Shown here: positions 1 to 7,863 of the stretch, piece by piece
Layout of the letters: each line of letters begins with the position of its first letter
Position numbering within the stretch: position 1 is the stretch's first letter
Source of the DNA: a virus
Direction: 5' to 3' (one strand)
DNA length: 64,000 bases
Virus record (IMG/VR): IMGVR_UViG_3300025732_000020
Span: 62,001 to 126,000 of that record
Position numbers and translations under genes: made by a program
The notes under the pieces: model-generated
Database searches by the model: none
What the model was told of the DNA's origin: nothing
Seen by the model: only the letters and a program-made list of their open reading frames with translations

Positions 1-1
1 T

Positions 2-3000
2 ACAGCTGGTAACGTTGCAGCTTCGCTATTTGCTGGAAACACCACAACTAACATTACCATAGGTTCTGGACTGACCACAGGAACATTCACCGCGGGAGCA
101 ACTGGTTCAACCGGAGCGGTGTCCCTCTTCCCAGCAACAGGCACTCAGAACATCACGTTTGGTGGAGCGACGACTGGAACGATTACTATTGGTTCTACTT
201 CGGCCACTGCTGTTCAGTTACCAACAGGTAAAACTAAGATTGGTCAAACAACACTAGTACAAGGCGGTGCGGTAAGTATTACTTTGCCAACTTTAGCAGG
301 TACTCTTGCTATTACATCAGAAATTTTATCTAGTTCTACTACATCAACTCAATCAGGATACTTTGGAGATATCTTTTTATATGATGACTCTACTCCATCG
401 CATTATTTACAAGTAACTAATAGTGCAAACCTAACTGCTGCTAGATCATTAAGCATCAACGTTAATGATGCTAATAGAATTGTTTCACTTTCTGGAGATT
501 TAACTGTATCTGCAGCAGCTACCGTATCTGGAACCAACACTGGAGATCAAACTATCACCTTAACTGGCGATGTTACTGGCAGTGGTACTGGTTCCTTTGC
601 TGCTACTATTGGCAATAGCACAGTAACATTTGCTAAAATGCAAAACAGTTTAGCTACTGGATTATCTGTCATTGGCAGAAGTACCAATAGTGCTGGCGTT
701 TTTGCTGAGATATCCGCTGGTTCAGATGGCCATGTTCTACGAAGATCTGGAACTACACTTGCATTTGGAACTTTAACGCTAGAAAACCTTCCTGATGCGT
801 GGGTAAAACGTACAGTTAAAGCTTCAACAACTGCAGATTTAGCAGCAGCAAGTTCTACTACAACAACTTTAACTGGAACTTTAGTAGCATTCCCCGCTCA
901 AGATGGAGTTACTATTTCTGTAGGGGATAGACTATTAGTTAAGAATCAAACTACTGCAGCACAAAATGGTATCTATACACTAACTACTGCTGGTGTTGCT
1001 GGAACTACAGCATGGGTATTGACACGAGCAACTGACGCTGACAATTCTGGCGAGTTAGCTGGAGCTACAGTTTCTGTTGACCAGGGAACTACTCAAGGTG
1101 GATTTATATATGATACTAATTTTAAGACTACAGATACATTAGGAACCACAGCTTGTAATTTTAGTCGTATTCTTGATACTGGAGCTGTATCAGGTGATGC
1201 TACAGTAGCAAATAGTGGTGCATTAACTATTGCTAATAATGCAGTAACTTTTGCTAAGATTCAGAACAGTGCTGCAGCTGGTTTATCTGTCATTGGTAGA
1301 AGTGCTAACTCTGCTGGAGTATTTGCAGAAATAAATGCTGGTACAGATGGTCACGTTTTAAGAAGGTCTGGTACTGCAATAGGTTTTGGAGAGATTGCGA
1401 CTGCAGGTATTGCTAACTCAGCTGTAACATTCGCTAAGATTCAGAACAGTGCTGCAGCTGGTTTATCCGTAATTGGCAGAAGTGCAAATAGTGCGGGAGT
1501 TTTTGCAGAGATTGCTGCAGGTACAGATGGCCATGTACTATATCGTGCATCTAGCACTTCGTTGACATTTGGACAATTACCAACTGCAAGTATTGCTGAT
1601 GATGCAATAACTTATGCCAAAATTCAAAACGTATCTGCAACAGATAGATTACTTGGAAGAAGTACTGCTGGTGCAGGTGTAGTTGAAGAAATTACATGTA
1701 CTGCTGCTGGCAGAGCACTTCTAGATGATGCTGATGCTGCCGCACAAAGAACTACTTTAGGATTAGGAACAATTGCTACACAAGCATCAAATAATGTTTC
1801 TATTACTGGTGGTTCTGTAACTGGTATTACTGATATAACTCTTGCTGATGGTGGAACTAATGCATCACTAACTGCAATTAATGGTGGTGTAGTATGGTCC
1901 AATGCTACACAACTCCAAATTAGTGCTGCAGGTTCTCCTGGACAATTCTTAAAATCCAATGGTGCTGCTGCTCCTGCATGGACAACTCTAGAGATGAGTG
2001 ATATTCCTGGAGCAGTCTACAAAAAGTCAGTAAAAGCTGCTACCACTGCGGATCTAGGGACAGTTACATACGCTAACGGAACTGCTGGAGTTGGTGCAAC
2101 TATTACTGGACCAACTGGTGCTTCTGCAGTTGTATTCCCCACTCAGGATGGAGTTACTATCGCACTAAATGATAGAATTCTTGTTAAAGACCAGACAACA
2201 GCTGCTCAAAATGGTATCTATACACTCACAACAGTTGGTGTTGCTGGTACAACAGCATGGGTACTAACAAGAGCAACAGATGCAGATACTAATACAGAAA
2301 TAGGAGCTGCTGTTGTCGCTGTTGACCAAGGAACAACTAATGGAGGAGAACTTTGGACAACAAACTTCAAACCTATAGATACCGTTGGAACAACGGCAAT
2401 GGCCTGGAACGAAGTTATATATAATAACTTCTCTAGTCCTACTTTCTCTGGTACACTTACAACTGGTTCAACAATAACCGCTGGTAATACTCCTATATCT
2501 ATTTACCCTGGAAATACGACCACCAACATAACTATAGGCTCTGGTCTAACCACGGGTACGTTTACCGTTGGCGCTACTGGTTCTACAGGAGCAGTGTCCC
2601 TCTTCCCAGCAACTGGAGGACAATCAATTACCTTGGGCGGTGCAACTACAGGAACAATTACTATTGGTTCCACCTCTGCAGCGGCAGTCCAATTACCCAC
2701 TGGGAGAACTAAGATTGGCACATCAACCTTAGTTCAAGGATCTGCATTTACATACAGTTTACCGACAGTAACTTCAAGCTCAACTCTCGCAGTATCCAAC
2801 GTTGGTCTAAGTCAATTTGCATCTACAACTTCTGCTGAACTTGCTGGGGTTATTTCCGATGAGACTGGTACTGGTGCTCTAGTATTTGGTACATCACCAG
2901 CATTCACCACAAGTATAACAACTGGATCTACATCATTTGATTTAATCAATACAACAGCCGCTACAGTTAACTTTGCTGGTGGGGCGACTGCCCTAACAAT

Positions 3001-5905
3001 TGGTGCTACAGCTGGTACAACGACTATCAGAACTCCAATAACATCACTAAGTGGAGACCTTCAAGTTAATGGCGGAGATATAACAACAACTTCAACTGTT
3101 GGCACGTTATTTGATACAACTGCAACTACAGTTGATGCATTTGGCGCTGCGACATCGTTAAGTATTGGACATGATGGAACTAGTGCTTCTACGACCAATA
3201 TTGCAACTGGAGCATTAACTACTGGAACAAAAACTTTAAATATTGGTACTGGAGGTACTGGTACATCAACTACTAATATTAACCTTGGATCGCAAACTAG
3301 TGGTTCTAGAACTATTTCACAATCTGCAACAAATAATTTAAATAATCCAACTGTAATAGGATCTTCTACAGATGAAGCTCTTCGTGGGCCAATAGTTACA
3401 CTTACAACAACACCAACTGCTGGTGGAACTGGATATAGAGACGGTGTTAATACTTTTACTGTGTCTGGTGGAACTGGAACTTTAGCACAAGTTACATGTC
3501 TTGTAGGTGGAGGCGTAGTATTAAGTGTAGTTTCTACTCCAGTAGATGAAGGGAGAGGATATACTGCATCAGATTCAATAACTATAGGCACTCCTACTAC
3601 AACTATTGCAACTACTGCAGCATCTGGAACTGGAACTACTGCTACTATATCATTTGCAGCACAGTCTCAACTTGCTACTGTTACCGCATCTGGAACTGGA
3701 ACTGTAGCGACATTGACATTTGCAACACAAACATTAGCTCCATATCCAGTAGGGTCTACAATAACAGTATCTGGAGTAACTCCAACTGGATATAATGGAA
3801 CGTATACAGTCACTGCAAGTTCAGTTAATTCAGTTTCGTATGCAAATGCTACAACTGGAGCACAGACAGTAGCAGGCACAATATCAATTGTTCCATTTGT
3901 AGTTAATGGTAAAATAACAGTATCTGGAGTAACTCCAACTGGATATAATGCAACCAATGCAATTGTTACTGCATGTACTGCAACAAGTGTGTCATATGCA
4001 AATGCTACAACTGGAGCACAGATAGCAGCAGGAGTTATTCAGCAGGGAACTGCTCTATCCAACGCTACCATAACAGTATCCAGTGTTAGGCAGGCTGGAC
4101 TTCAAATTATAAACAATTCATATCCAAGACTAAGATTAGAAAATACTTCAACTACTGTAGGTACTGGAACCGAACTTGGATCAGTATTGTTTGGATGTAG
4201 AGACGCAAGTACTGGAGGTTCTGGAGATAAAGGAAGAATTATTGGTGTAGCAGAAAATAGTTCTGGTGGAGCAACAATTCAAGTTTGGACTTCAGACAAT
4301 GCAAATGAACCTACATTATGTGCTGCTTTTGGTGGAAATAATGACTTTAGATTATATAATTCTGCGGGAACTTATTTTCATGCATTCACTAATAATCCAA
4401 CAGGAGGAAATAGAACAATTTCTCTTCCTGATGCAAATATAACGTTTGCAGATGCATTTACAACATCTGGTGCTTTCCCACTAACATTAACCACTACTGC
4501 ATCAACCAATGTAACTTTACCTACTACAGGTACTCTTGCAACATTAGCTGGATCTGAAACATTAACTAATAAAACTTTAACAGCTCCTAGAATCACATCA
4601 GCATCTAGCATTGCCGATGCAAACGGTAATCAGTTGATTCTATTCCCTGCAACAGTTGCTTCTGCGGTTAACGAAATTACCATATCTAACGCTACTTTTT
4701 TTGGTGCTCCATCTATTAGCGCAACTGGTGATGATACCAACATTAACCTAAGTTTAAATGCAAAAGGTACAGGTAGAGTTACTGTTGGTTCAACTGGTCT
4801 TGGCATTAGAGATACTTCTGCTGCTTTTGATGTTACTCTTGTTGCCACTTCATCTACTCCTTTAACTGTTAACAGACAACTCACAATAGACGTTGTAAAC
4901 GCAGCTAGAACTATCAAGCTTGCTGGTAACTTAGATATAGCAAATAACTTCACAACTTCTGGAAACAATGCTCTAACATTAACAACAACTGCTGGCACTA
5001 ACGTTACTTTACCAACGTCTGGAACATTAGCAACCTTAGGCGGTGCGGAGACATTCAGTGGAGTCAAGACATTTACTGCAAACCCAAGATTAAATGATCT
5101 TATTAAACTTGAAGTTGGTACTAATGCCGATCTCTCATTGTATCACGATGGATCTAATAATTATATAGATACTACTTTAGGAAATCTTATAATAAGAGAT
5201 GGTACTACACAAAGAGTTCTCTTTGAAAGAACTACTGGCAGTCTGGCTCTAGGCGGCGTTACAACTCCAACTGCGAAGTTGCATCTGCCTGCAGGAGTAG
5301 CCACTGCAAGCGGAGCCCCATTAAAAATCGATAGTGGCGTAGTTTTAGCCACCCCAGAGGCTGACGCACTTGAATACGACGGAGTACTTCTCTATCACAC
5401 TCAAAATGACGCAACAAACGGGAATAAACGTGCAATCATCCCAGAATTTCAGTACATCAGAAGAAGTACTGATGTTTCTATCACAGCAGTAGCTTCTCCA
5501 GGCACGTCGATGTTCGGAGCGACTCTTAGACCAGCGTTAGTAGCCGGAAGGGTCTATGAAGTTGAGGCAGTAATATTTGCTCGGAAAGATACAAATGCTG
5601 GAACGATTACAATTCAAGCTTCGTTAAGCACGGGAACTTTTACTTTCTGTAGTCTACAGTGTAATAATGCTGCTACTTCTGTAGCTATAAATCAAACTGC
5701 TAGCCCAACAAATATAGTTACTACAGCCTCAGTTGCTGTAGCCCAGCAATTTGGAGTTACAATAAGAGGCCTAGTTGTGGCTGCGTCTAATGCAAGACTG
5801 GATCTATTGGCGTACGGATCTACGACAGCCTTAACAATACACTCGAGTTCTTTTATGAAAATAACTTGTCTGGGGACAGGGACTAGTTCTGGTAACTTTG
5901 GATAA
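2..5905 (+). CDS. Giant repetitive tail fibre protein (5' end outside window)
   Basis: The reading frame is open from base 2, so the gene starts before the window; at least 1967 residues are visible. It is Thr/Ser/Gly/Ala-rich with many short beta-strand repeats and several internal duplications, typical of a trimeric phage fibre. Recognisable fibre motifs are a TLTNKTL segment (near base 4565), DLSLYHDGSNNYID (near 5130) and TPEADALEYDG (near 5350). The last 150 residues form a beta-sandwich-like tip (VYEVEAVIF) of a kind seen on cyanophage fibre proteins. A valine codon at 119 could be misread as a GTG start, but the repeat unit containing it begins further upstream, as its second copy near 2590 shows. 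The likely role is host recognition or part of the distal tail. The exact fibre type cannot be told. Confidence 0.8.
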   Translation, partial: TAGNVAASLFAGNTTTNITIGSGLTTGTFTAGATGSTGAVSLFPATGTQNITFGGATTGTITIGSTSATAVQLPTGKTKIGQTTLVQGGAVSITLPTLAGTLAITSEILSSSTTSTQSGYFGDIFLYDDSTPSHYLQVTNSANLTAARSLSINVNDANRIVSLSGDLTVSAAATVSGTNTGDQTITLTGDVTGSGTGSFAATIGNSTVTFAKMQNSLATGLSVIGRSTNSAGVFAEISAGSDGHVLRRSGTTLAFGTLTLENLPDAWVKRTVKASTTADLAAASSTTTTLTGTLVAFPAQDGVTISVGDRLLVKNQTTAAQNGIYTLTTAGVAGTTAWVLTRATDADNSGELAGATVSVDQGTTQGGFIYDTNFKTTDTLGTTACNFSRILDTGAVSGDATVANSGALTIANNAVTFAKIQNSAAAGLSVIGRSANSAGVFAEINAGTDGHVLRRSGTAIGFGEIATAGIANSAVTFAKIQNSAAAGLSVIGRSANSAGVFAEIAAGTDGHVLYRASSTSLTFGQLPTASIADDAITYAKIQNVSATDRLLGRSTAGAGVVEEITCTAAGRALLDDADAAAQRTTLGLGTIATQASNNVSITGGSVTGITDITLADGGTNASLTAINGGVVWSNATQLQISAAGSPGQFLKSNGAAAPAWTTLEMSDIPGAVYKKSVKAATTADLGTVTYANGTAGVGATITGPTGASAVVFPTQDGVTIALNDRILVKDQTTAAQNGIYTLTTVGVAGTTAWVLTRATDADTNTEIGAAVVAVDQGTTNGGELWTTNFKPIDTVGTTAMAWNEVIYNNFSSPTFSGTLTTGSTITAGNTPISIYPGNTTTNITIGSGLTTGTFTVGATGSTGAVSLFPATGGQSITLGGATTGTITIGSTSAAAVQLPTGRTKIGTSTLVQGSAFTYSLPTVTSSSTLAVSNVGLSQFASTTSAELAGVISDETGTGALVFGTSPAFTTSITTGSTSFDLINTTAATVNFAGGATALTIGATAGTTTIRTPITSLSGDLQVNGGDITTTSTVGTLFDTTATTVDAFGAATSLSIGHDGTSASTTNIATGALTTGTKTLNIGTGGTGTSTTNINLGSQTSGSRTISQSATNNLNNPTVIGSSTDEALRGPIVTLTTTPTAGGTGYRDGVNTFTVSGGTGTLAQVTCLVGGGVVLSVVSTPVDEGRGYTASDSITIGTPTTTIATTAASGTGTTATISFAAQSQLATVTASGTGTVATLTFATQTLAPYPVGSTITVSGVTPTGYNGTYTVTASSVNSVSYANATTGAQTVAGTISIVPFVVNGKITVSGVTPTGYNATNAIVTACTATSVSYANATTGAQIAAGVIQQGTALSNATITVSSVRQAGLQIINNSYPRLRLENTSTTVGTGTELGSVLFGCRDASTGGSGDKGRIIGVAENSSGGATIQVWTSDNANEPTLCAAFGGNNDFRLYNSAGTYFHAFTNNPTGGNRTISLPDANITFADAFTTSGAFPLTLTTTASTNVTLPTTGTLATLAGSETLTNKTLTAPRITSASSIADANGNQLILFPATVASAVNEITISNATFFGAPSISATGDDTNINLSLNAKGTGRVTVGSTGLGIRDTSAAFDVTLVATSSTPLTVNRQLTIDVVNAARTIKLAGNLDIANNFTTSGNNALTLTTTAGTNVTLPTSGTLATLGGAETFSGVKTFTANPRLNDLIKLEVGTNADLSLYHDGSNNYIDTTLGNLIIRDGTTQRVLFERTTGSLALGGVTTPTAKLHLPAGVATASGAPLKIDSGVVLATPEADALEYDGVLLYHTQNDATNGNKRAIIPEFQYIRRSTDVSITAVASPGTSMFGATLRPALVAGRVYEVEAVIFARKDTNAGTITIQASLSTGTFTFCSLQCNNAATSVAINQTASPTNIVTTASVAVAQQFGVTIRGLVVAASNARLDLLAYGSTTALTIHSSSFMKITCLGTGTSSGNFG
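38..270 (+). repeat. Fibre module duplicated at 2510-2745
   Basis: This segment encodes a module with the motifs TNITIGSG, GAVSLFPATG and TGTITIGSTSA. A second copy lies at about 2510-2745 in the same gene. The protein copies are nearly identical while third codon positions have drifted, which indicates an old, selected duplication. Confidence 0.75.
614..1730 (+). repeat. Four-copy fibre repeat (TFAKIQNS / GLSVIGRS / DGHVL)
   Basis: Copies start near 614, 1234, 1420 and, more degenerate, 1594. Each is about 50 residues with the order VTFAKIQNS, GLSVIGRS.NSAGVFAEI and DGHVLRRSG. The second and third copies share near-identical DNA (for example cagaacagtgctgcagctgg), so recent exchange between them is likely. 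The first and second are separated by another duplicated module. Confidence 0.75.
797..1173 (+). repeat. Fibre module duplicated at about 2010-2424
   Basis: The encoded module carries VKASTTADL, DRLLVKNQTTAAQNGIYTL and AWVLTRATDAD. A second copy is at about 2010-2424 with the same motifs. This domain is familiar from many phage tail fibres. Confidence 0.75.
3757..4045 (+). repeat. Tandem pair of ITVSGVTPTGYN modules
   Basis: Two adjacent units of about 45 residues each begin with ITVSGVTPTGYN and end with SYANATTGAQ, near 3760 and 3913. Long runs of the DNA are identical between them (ataacagtatctggagtaac), which indicates a recent tandem duplication. Confidence 0.75.
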
Positions 5906-5923
5906 TATTTGACTTAGTAGAAC

Positions 5924-5966
5924 AATCCGAACCTTGACTGGTTCCCAAAACTGGATTTTTAGTTTA
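5924..5966 (+). terminator. Possible terminator after the fibre gene
   Basis: The stem GAACC/GGTTC with loop ttgact, and an outer ATCC/GGAT pairing, is followed by TTTTTAG. It lies just after the stop of the giant fibre gene. The outer stem is interrupted, so this is only a moderate candidate. Confidence 0.4.
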
Positions 5967-5969
5967 AAA
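5962..5969 (+). promoter_or_regulatory. Variant GTTTAAAG-type promoter motif
   Basis: GTTTAAAA, one mismatch from the recurring GTTTAAAG motif, lies 45 bases before the ATG at 6015. Its position fits the pattern seen at other genes, but the mismatch makes it weaker. Confidence 0.35.
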
Positions 5970-6014
5970 TAGATCTGTACACGCAATAAATTGCAACCAC
6001 ATAAACGTTTATTT

Positions 6015-6257
6015 ATGGAACCCACCGCACTTAAGGAAAACTTTACCACCCAGCTGGAAAAACTCGAAAAAGAGATTGGTCAACTCCGTACCGCCCTGGC
6101 CCAACGCCAAGAGCTCGCAATCAAACTCCAAGGCGCTATTGAAGCCATGCAACTTCAACTTGGTGAGGAACCCGGTCAAAGCGGCGCCGAGGGTGACGTA
6201 GTCGCCGATGCCGTAGCCGAGGTGGTGCCAGGTGAAGCAGCTACCGGCGCTGCTTGA
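6015..6257 (+). CDS. Small coiled-coil protein of unknown function
   Basis: This is an 80-residue protein. I chose the ATG at 6015 over an upstream in-frame non-ATG start at 5991, because the extra residues would be cut from an AT-rich leader. Residues 5-50 form a strong heptad pattern (LEKLEKEIGQLRTAL), so a coiled coil is likely. The tail is acidic and Ala/Val/Gly-rich (VVADAVAEVVPGEAA). Base composition is clearly richer in GC than in the fibre gene before it. Small proteins of this kind occur in T4-like cyanophages as far as I recall, with no known function. It is followed by two hairpins, so it probably ends its own transcript. Confidence 0.7.
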   Translation: MEPTALKENFTTQLEKLEKEIGQLRTALAQRQELAIKLQGAIEAMQLQLGEEPGQSGAEGDVVADAVAEVVPGEAATGAA

Positions 6258-6264
6258 TATAAGT

Positions 6265-6290
6265 GGGTTATACTCCTTCGGAGTAAACCC
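6265..6290 (+). other. Hairpin after small coiled-coil gene
   Basis: GGGTT and ACTCC pair with GGAGT and AACCC around a TTC loop. No T-run follows, so it is not a classic terminator; it may protect the 3' end of the mRNA. Confidence 0.45.
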
Positions 6291-6313
6291 AAGTCCAACT
6301 CAATAAGAAAATA

Positions 6314-6349
6314 GCGGGAAGGGAACCATGTTCCCTAGTCCGCCTTTTT
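6314..6349 (+). terminator. Rho-independent terminator
   Basis: A GCGG...CCGC stem with inner AGGGAA/TTCCCT around a CCATG loop is followed by CTTTTT. It lies in the convergent gap, and its T-run touches the stop codon of the minus-strand gene ending at 6348. It should stop plus-strand transcription into the minus-strand genes. Confidence 0.8.
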
Positions 6350-6611
6350 ATTGCTTAAATACAACCTCAGACTCGGAGTTCTTGGGATTACGTCTTCCTC
6401 CCGCCATATCAATCCGCCGAATCTTCATCCCCAGATCATAATACTCATCAAAAATATCCACCCTCCTTCCTTTAACAATATCACTTATTACTCTCCCGCC
6501 TTCTTCTTCTTCTGAATAGAAGATGACATAGCAATCATTGGTCAAATATTTAACATCTACCTGACCAAACTCAACATCCTCGGCGATTACTTTTATTTTA
6601 CTTTTTGACAT
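6348..6611 (-). CDS. Hypothetical protein (87 aa)
   Basis: This small, charged protein begins MSKSKIKVIAEDVEF and contains a run of acidic residues (SEEEEGGR). No domain is recognised. The ATG is preceded by GAAAG at a good ribosome-binding distance. It overlaps the end of the upstream gene by 19 bases and is the last of three small minus-strand genes. A strongly coupled three-gene operon of unknown role is the most that can be said. Confidence 0.6.
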   Translation of the reverse strand: MSKSKIKVIAEDVEFGQVDVKYLTNDCYVIFYSEEEEGGRVISDIVKGRRVDIFDEYYDLGMKIRRIDMAGGRRNPKNSESEVVFKQ

Positions 6612-6940
6612 CTTTCAGCAACCTCCAAGACTCTATCGATAAATCTCCGAACCATTTTTGCATCGGCAGGAACTATATCATCTTCGCCATAGTCGGTAAA
6701 GATTGACAAGTCAAATAGAGTTGGAAGATCAAATCTTGCACTAGAGGGATCAGGCCATCCGGTGGAGATGTATGAAAGAAACTCTTCTCTCATTGCACGA
6801 GGTATGAACCTCCCGCCGATTAACTGCCAAATCCCACCGTCCCAACAGAAAATATCTCCGTTAGCAAGAACCACTGTATCACCTGGAAGTTTTGACTCAG
6901 GGAATTGGGCATTACCGCCCCTTAGTCTGGTAATAATCAT
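6593..6940 (-). CDS. Hypothetical protein (115 aa)
   Basis: The protein begins MIITRLRGGNAQFPES and includes the stretch DTVVLANGDIFCWDGGIWQL, which resembles the carbohydrate- or fibre-type 'G.iy.wdg..W.' turns in phage structural proteins, though this is weak. Its ATG overlaps the stop of the upstream gene by one base (TGATG), indicating translational coupling. It is the middle gene of a three-gene minus-strand set. Function unknown. Confidence 0.6.
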   Translation of the reverse strand: MIITRLRGGNAQFPESKLPGDTVVLANGDIFCWDGGIWQLIGGRFIPRAMREEFLSYISTGWPDPSSARFDLPTLFDLSIFTDYGEDDIVPADAKMVRRFIDRVLEVAERCQKVK

Positions 6941-7119
6941 CAGTACTCGTCAGACGTATCTGGACTCTCTGATTCTATCATACTCTCATCGTCTTGACCA
7001 AAAACTTGATTAAGCGCCTGTTCAAGTTGAGTAATCATAGTCTGAGTAAGATACTTATTTCCCGACGCTTTAGCATCACTATAAGCATCAATAAGCGTAG
7101 CAAGTTCCTTCTTTCCCAT
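6940..7119 (-). CDS. Small conserved-type protein (59 aa)
   Basis: This short gene begins MGKKELATLIDAYSDAKASG and has an acidic C-terminus (QDDESMIESESPDTSDEY). The pattern of a short helical pair (LIDAYSDAKASGN... TQTMITQLEQALNQVF) is one I associate with small proteins common in T4-like cyanophages, with no assigned role. Start and stop are well supported: the stop codon shares one base with the next ATG at 6940. It is the first gene of the minus-strand trio and its leader faces the plus-strand promoter at 7124. Confidence 0.65.
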   Translation of the reverse strand: MGKKELATLIDAYSDAKASGNKYLTQTMITQLEQALNQVFGQDDESMIESESPDTSDEY

Positions 7120-7123
7120 GGAT

Positions 7124-7131
7124 GTTTAAAG
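7124..7131 (+). promoter_or_regulatory. GTTTAAAG motif, putative phage promoter
   Basis: There is a perfect GTTTAAAG 42 bases before the ATG at 7174. It starts the plus-strand structural cluster and fits the recurrent pattern in this window. Confidence 0.55.
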
Positions 7132-7173
7132 TAATATAGTTCTATAAACTATAAAATCAAGGTTTATTGCCTT

Positions 7174-7464
7174 ATGGCCTCTAACATTCGAGATTACGAG
7201 ATCTCTAAAACGTTTTCAAACGTAATACTTTCAAACATAGATGCCCAGCCAGATACCGATGGTATTCCTTTTGACCTGAGCAGTCCCGCGAAATTAGCTC
7301 AGGGGAGACTACAAGACGGTCTTGGAAATGCCTCACCGTTATTCCTTTCAAAAACGGTCGTTGAAGTTAATGCTGCTCCCACTACTATTGATTCTTTGGT
7401 TAGAAAGCAAGAAATTATGGAAGCAATTACCTACTCACAAATTCAATCACTGATTCTTGGTTAA
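7174..7464 (+). CDS. Small probable virion protein (96 aa)
   Basis: The protein begins MASNIRDYEISKTFSNV and has no recognised domain. It contains VVEVNAAPTTIDSLVRKQEIMEA, a weakly structured linker followed by a helix. It stands first in a plus-strand run of structural genes, six bases before the next gene, so a minor virion or fibre-connector role is inferred from position only. Confidence 0.6.
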   Translation: MASNIRDYEISKTFSNVILSNIDAQPDTDGIPFDLSSPAKLAQGRLQDGLGNASPLFLSKTVVEVNAAPTTIDSLVRKQEIMEAITYSQIQSLILG

Positions 7465-7470
7465 TTAATC

Positions 7471-7845
7471 ATGTCCACTTTCCCAACAAATTATTTTGAG
7501 TCAAAAGCTATTGCTAACGTCTCAGCAACTGCAGGAAGTCCCACTTCTTTACTAACGTCTTCTACTGTCCCACAAGGTGGATATATTATGATACTTAGTA
7601 TCATGATTGCAAATAAATCGGCTGGTACTAGAGACGTTAATATTCGTCTAAATAAACAGTCAGGACTTAGTGCCATGGTACTTTCCAATGTCTCTGTCCC
7701 TGCTAAAAATTCATTTGAAGTAATGGACGGCAATAAGTTCGTATTAAATTATCAAGACTCTCTTTCAGCTTGGGTCGATTCTGAAGGAGCAAATAATGTA
7801 GATATCGTAGTTTCTTACGTAATCTATACTCCAGCTACTGCTTGA
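7471..7845 (+). CDS. Small beta-sandwich virion-type protein (124 aa)
   Basis: The sequence is an alternating beta pattern: MILSIMIANKSAGTRDVNIR, then VSVPAKNSFEVMDG, then VDIVVSYVIYTP. This matches a small all-beta phage protein type that I recall from tail tips and cyanophage structural genes. It has no Shine-Dalgarno sequence at the ATG but follows the previous gene by only six bases, so translation may be coupled. The role is inferred as tail- or fibre-associated. Confidence 0.6.
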   Translation: MSTFPTNYFESKAIANVSATAGSPTSLLTSSTVPQGGYIMILSIMIANKSAGTRDVNIRLNKQSGLSAMVLSNVSVPAKNSFEVMDGNKFVLNYQDSLSAWVDSEGANNVDIVVSYVIYTPATA

Positions 7846-7863
7846 TAAAGGGAGAGTAAACAC

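Noticed and set aside
119-121. GTG at 119 as the start of the fibre gene
   Set aside because: The frame is open from base 2, and the residues before 119 belong to a repeat unit found intact at 2510-2745.
1624-3957. Long open frames on the minus strand inside the fibre gene (for example 3061-3591)
   Set aside because: They mirror the Thr/Ser/Gly repeat codons of the plus-strand gene, giving Val/Pro-rich nonsense proteins with no start signals.
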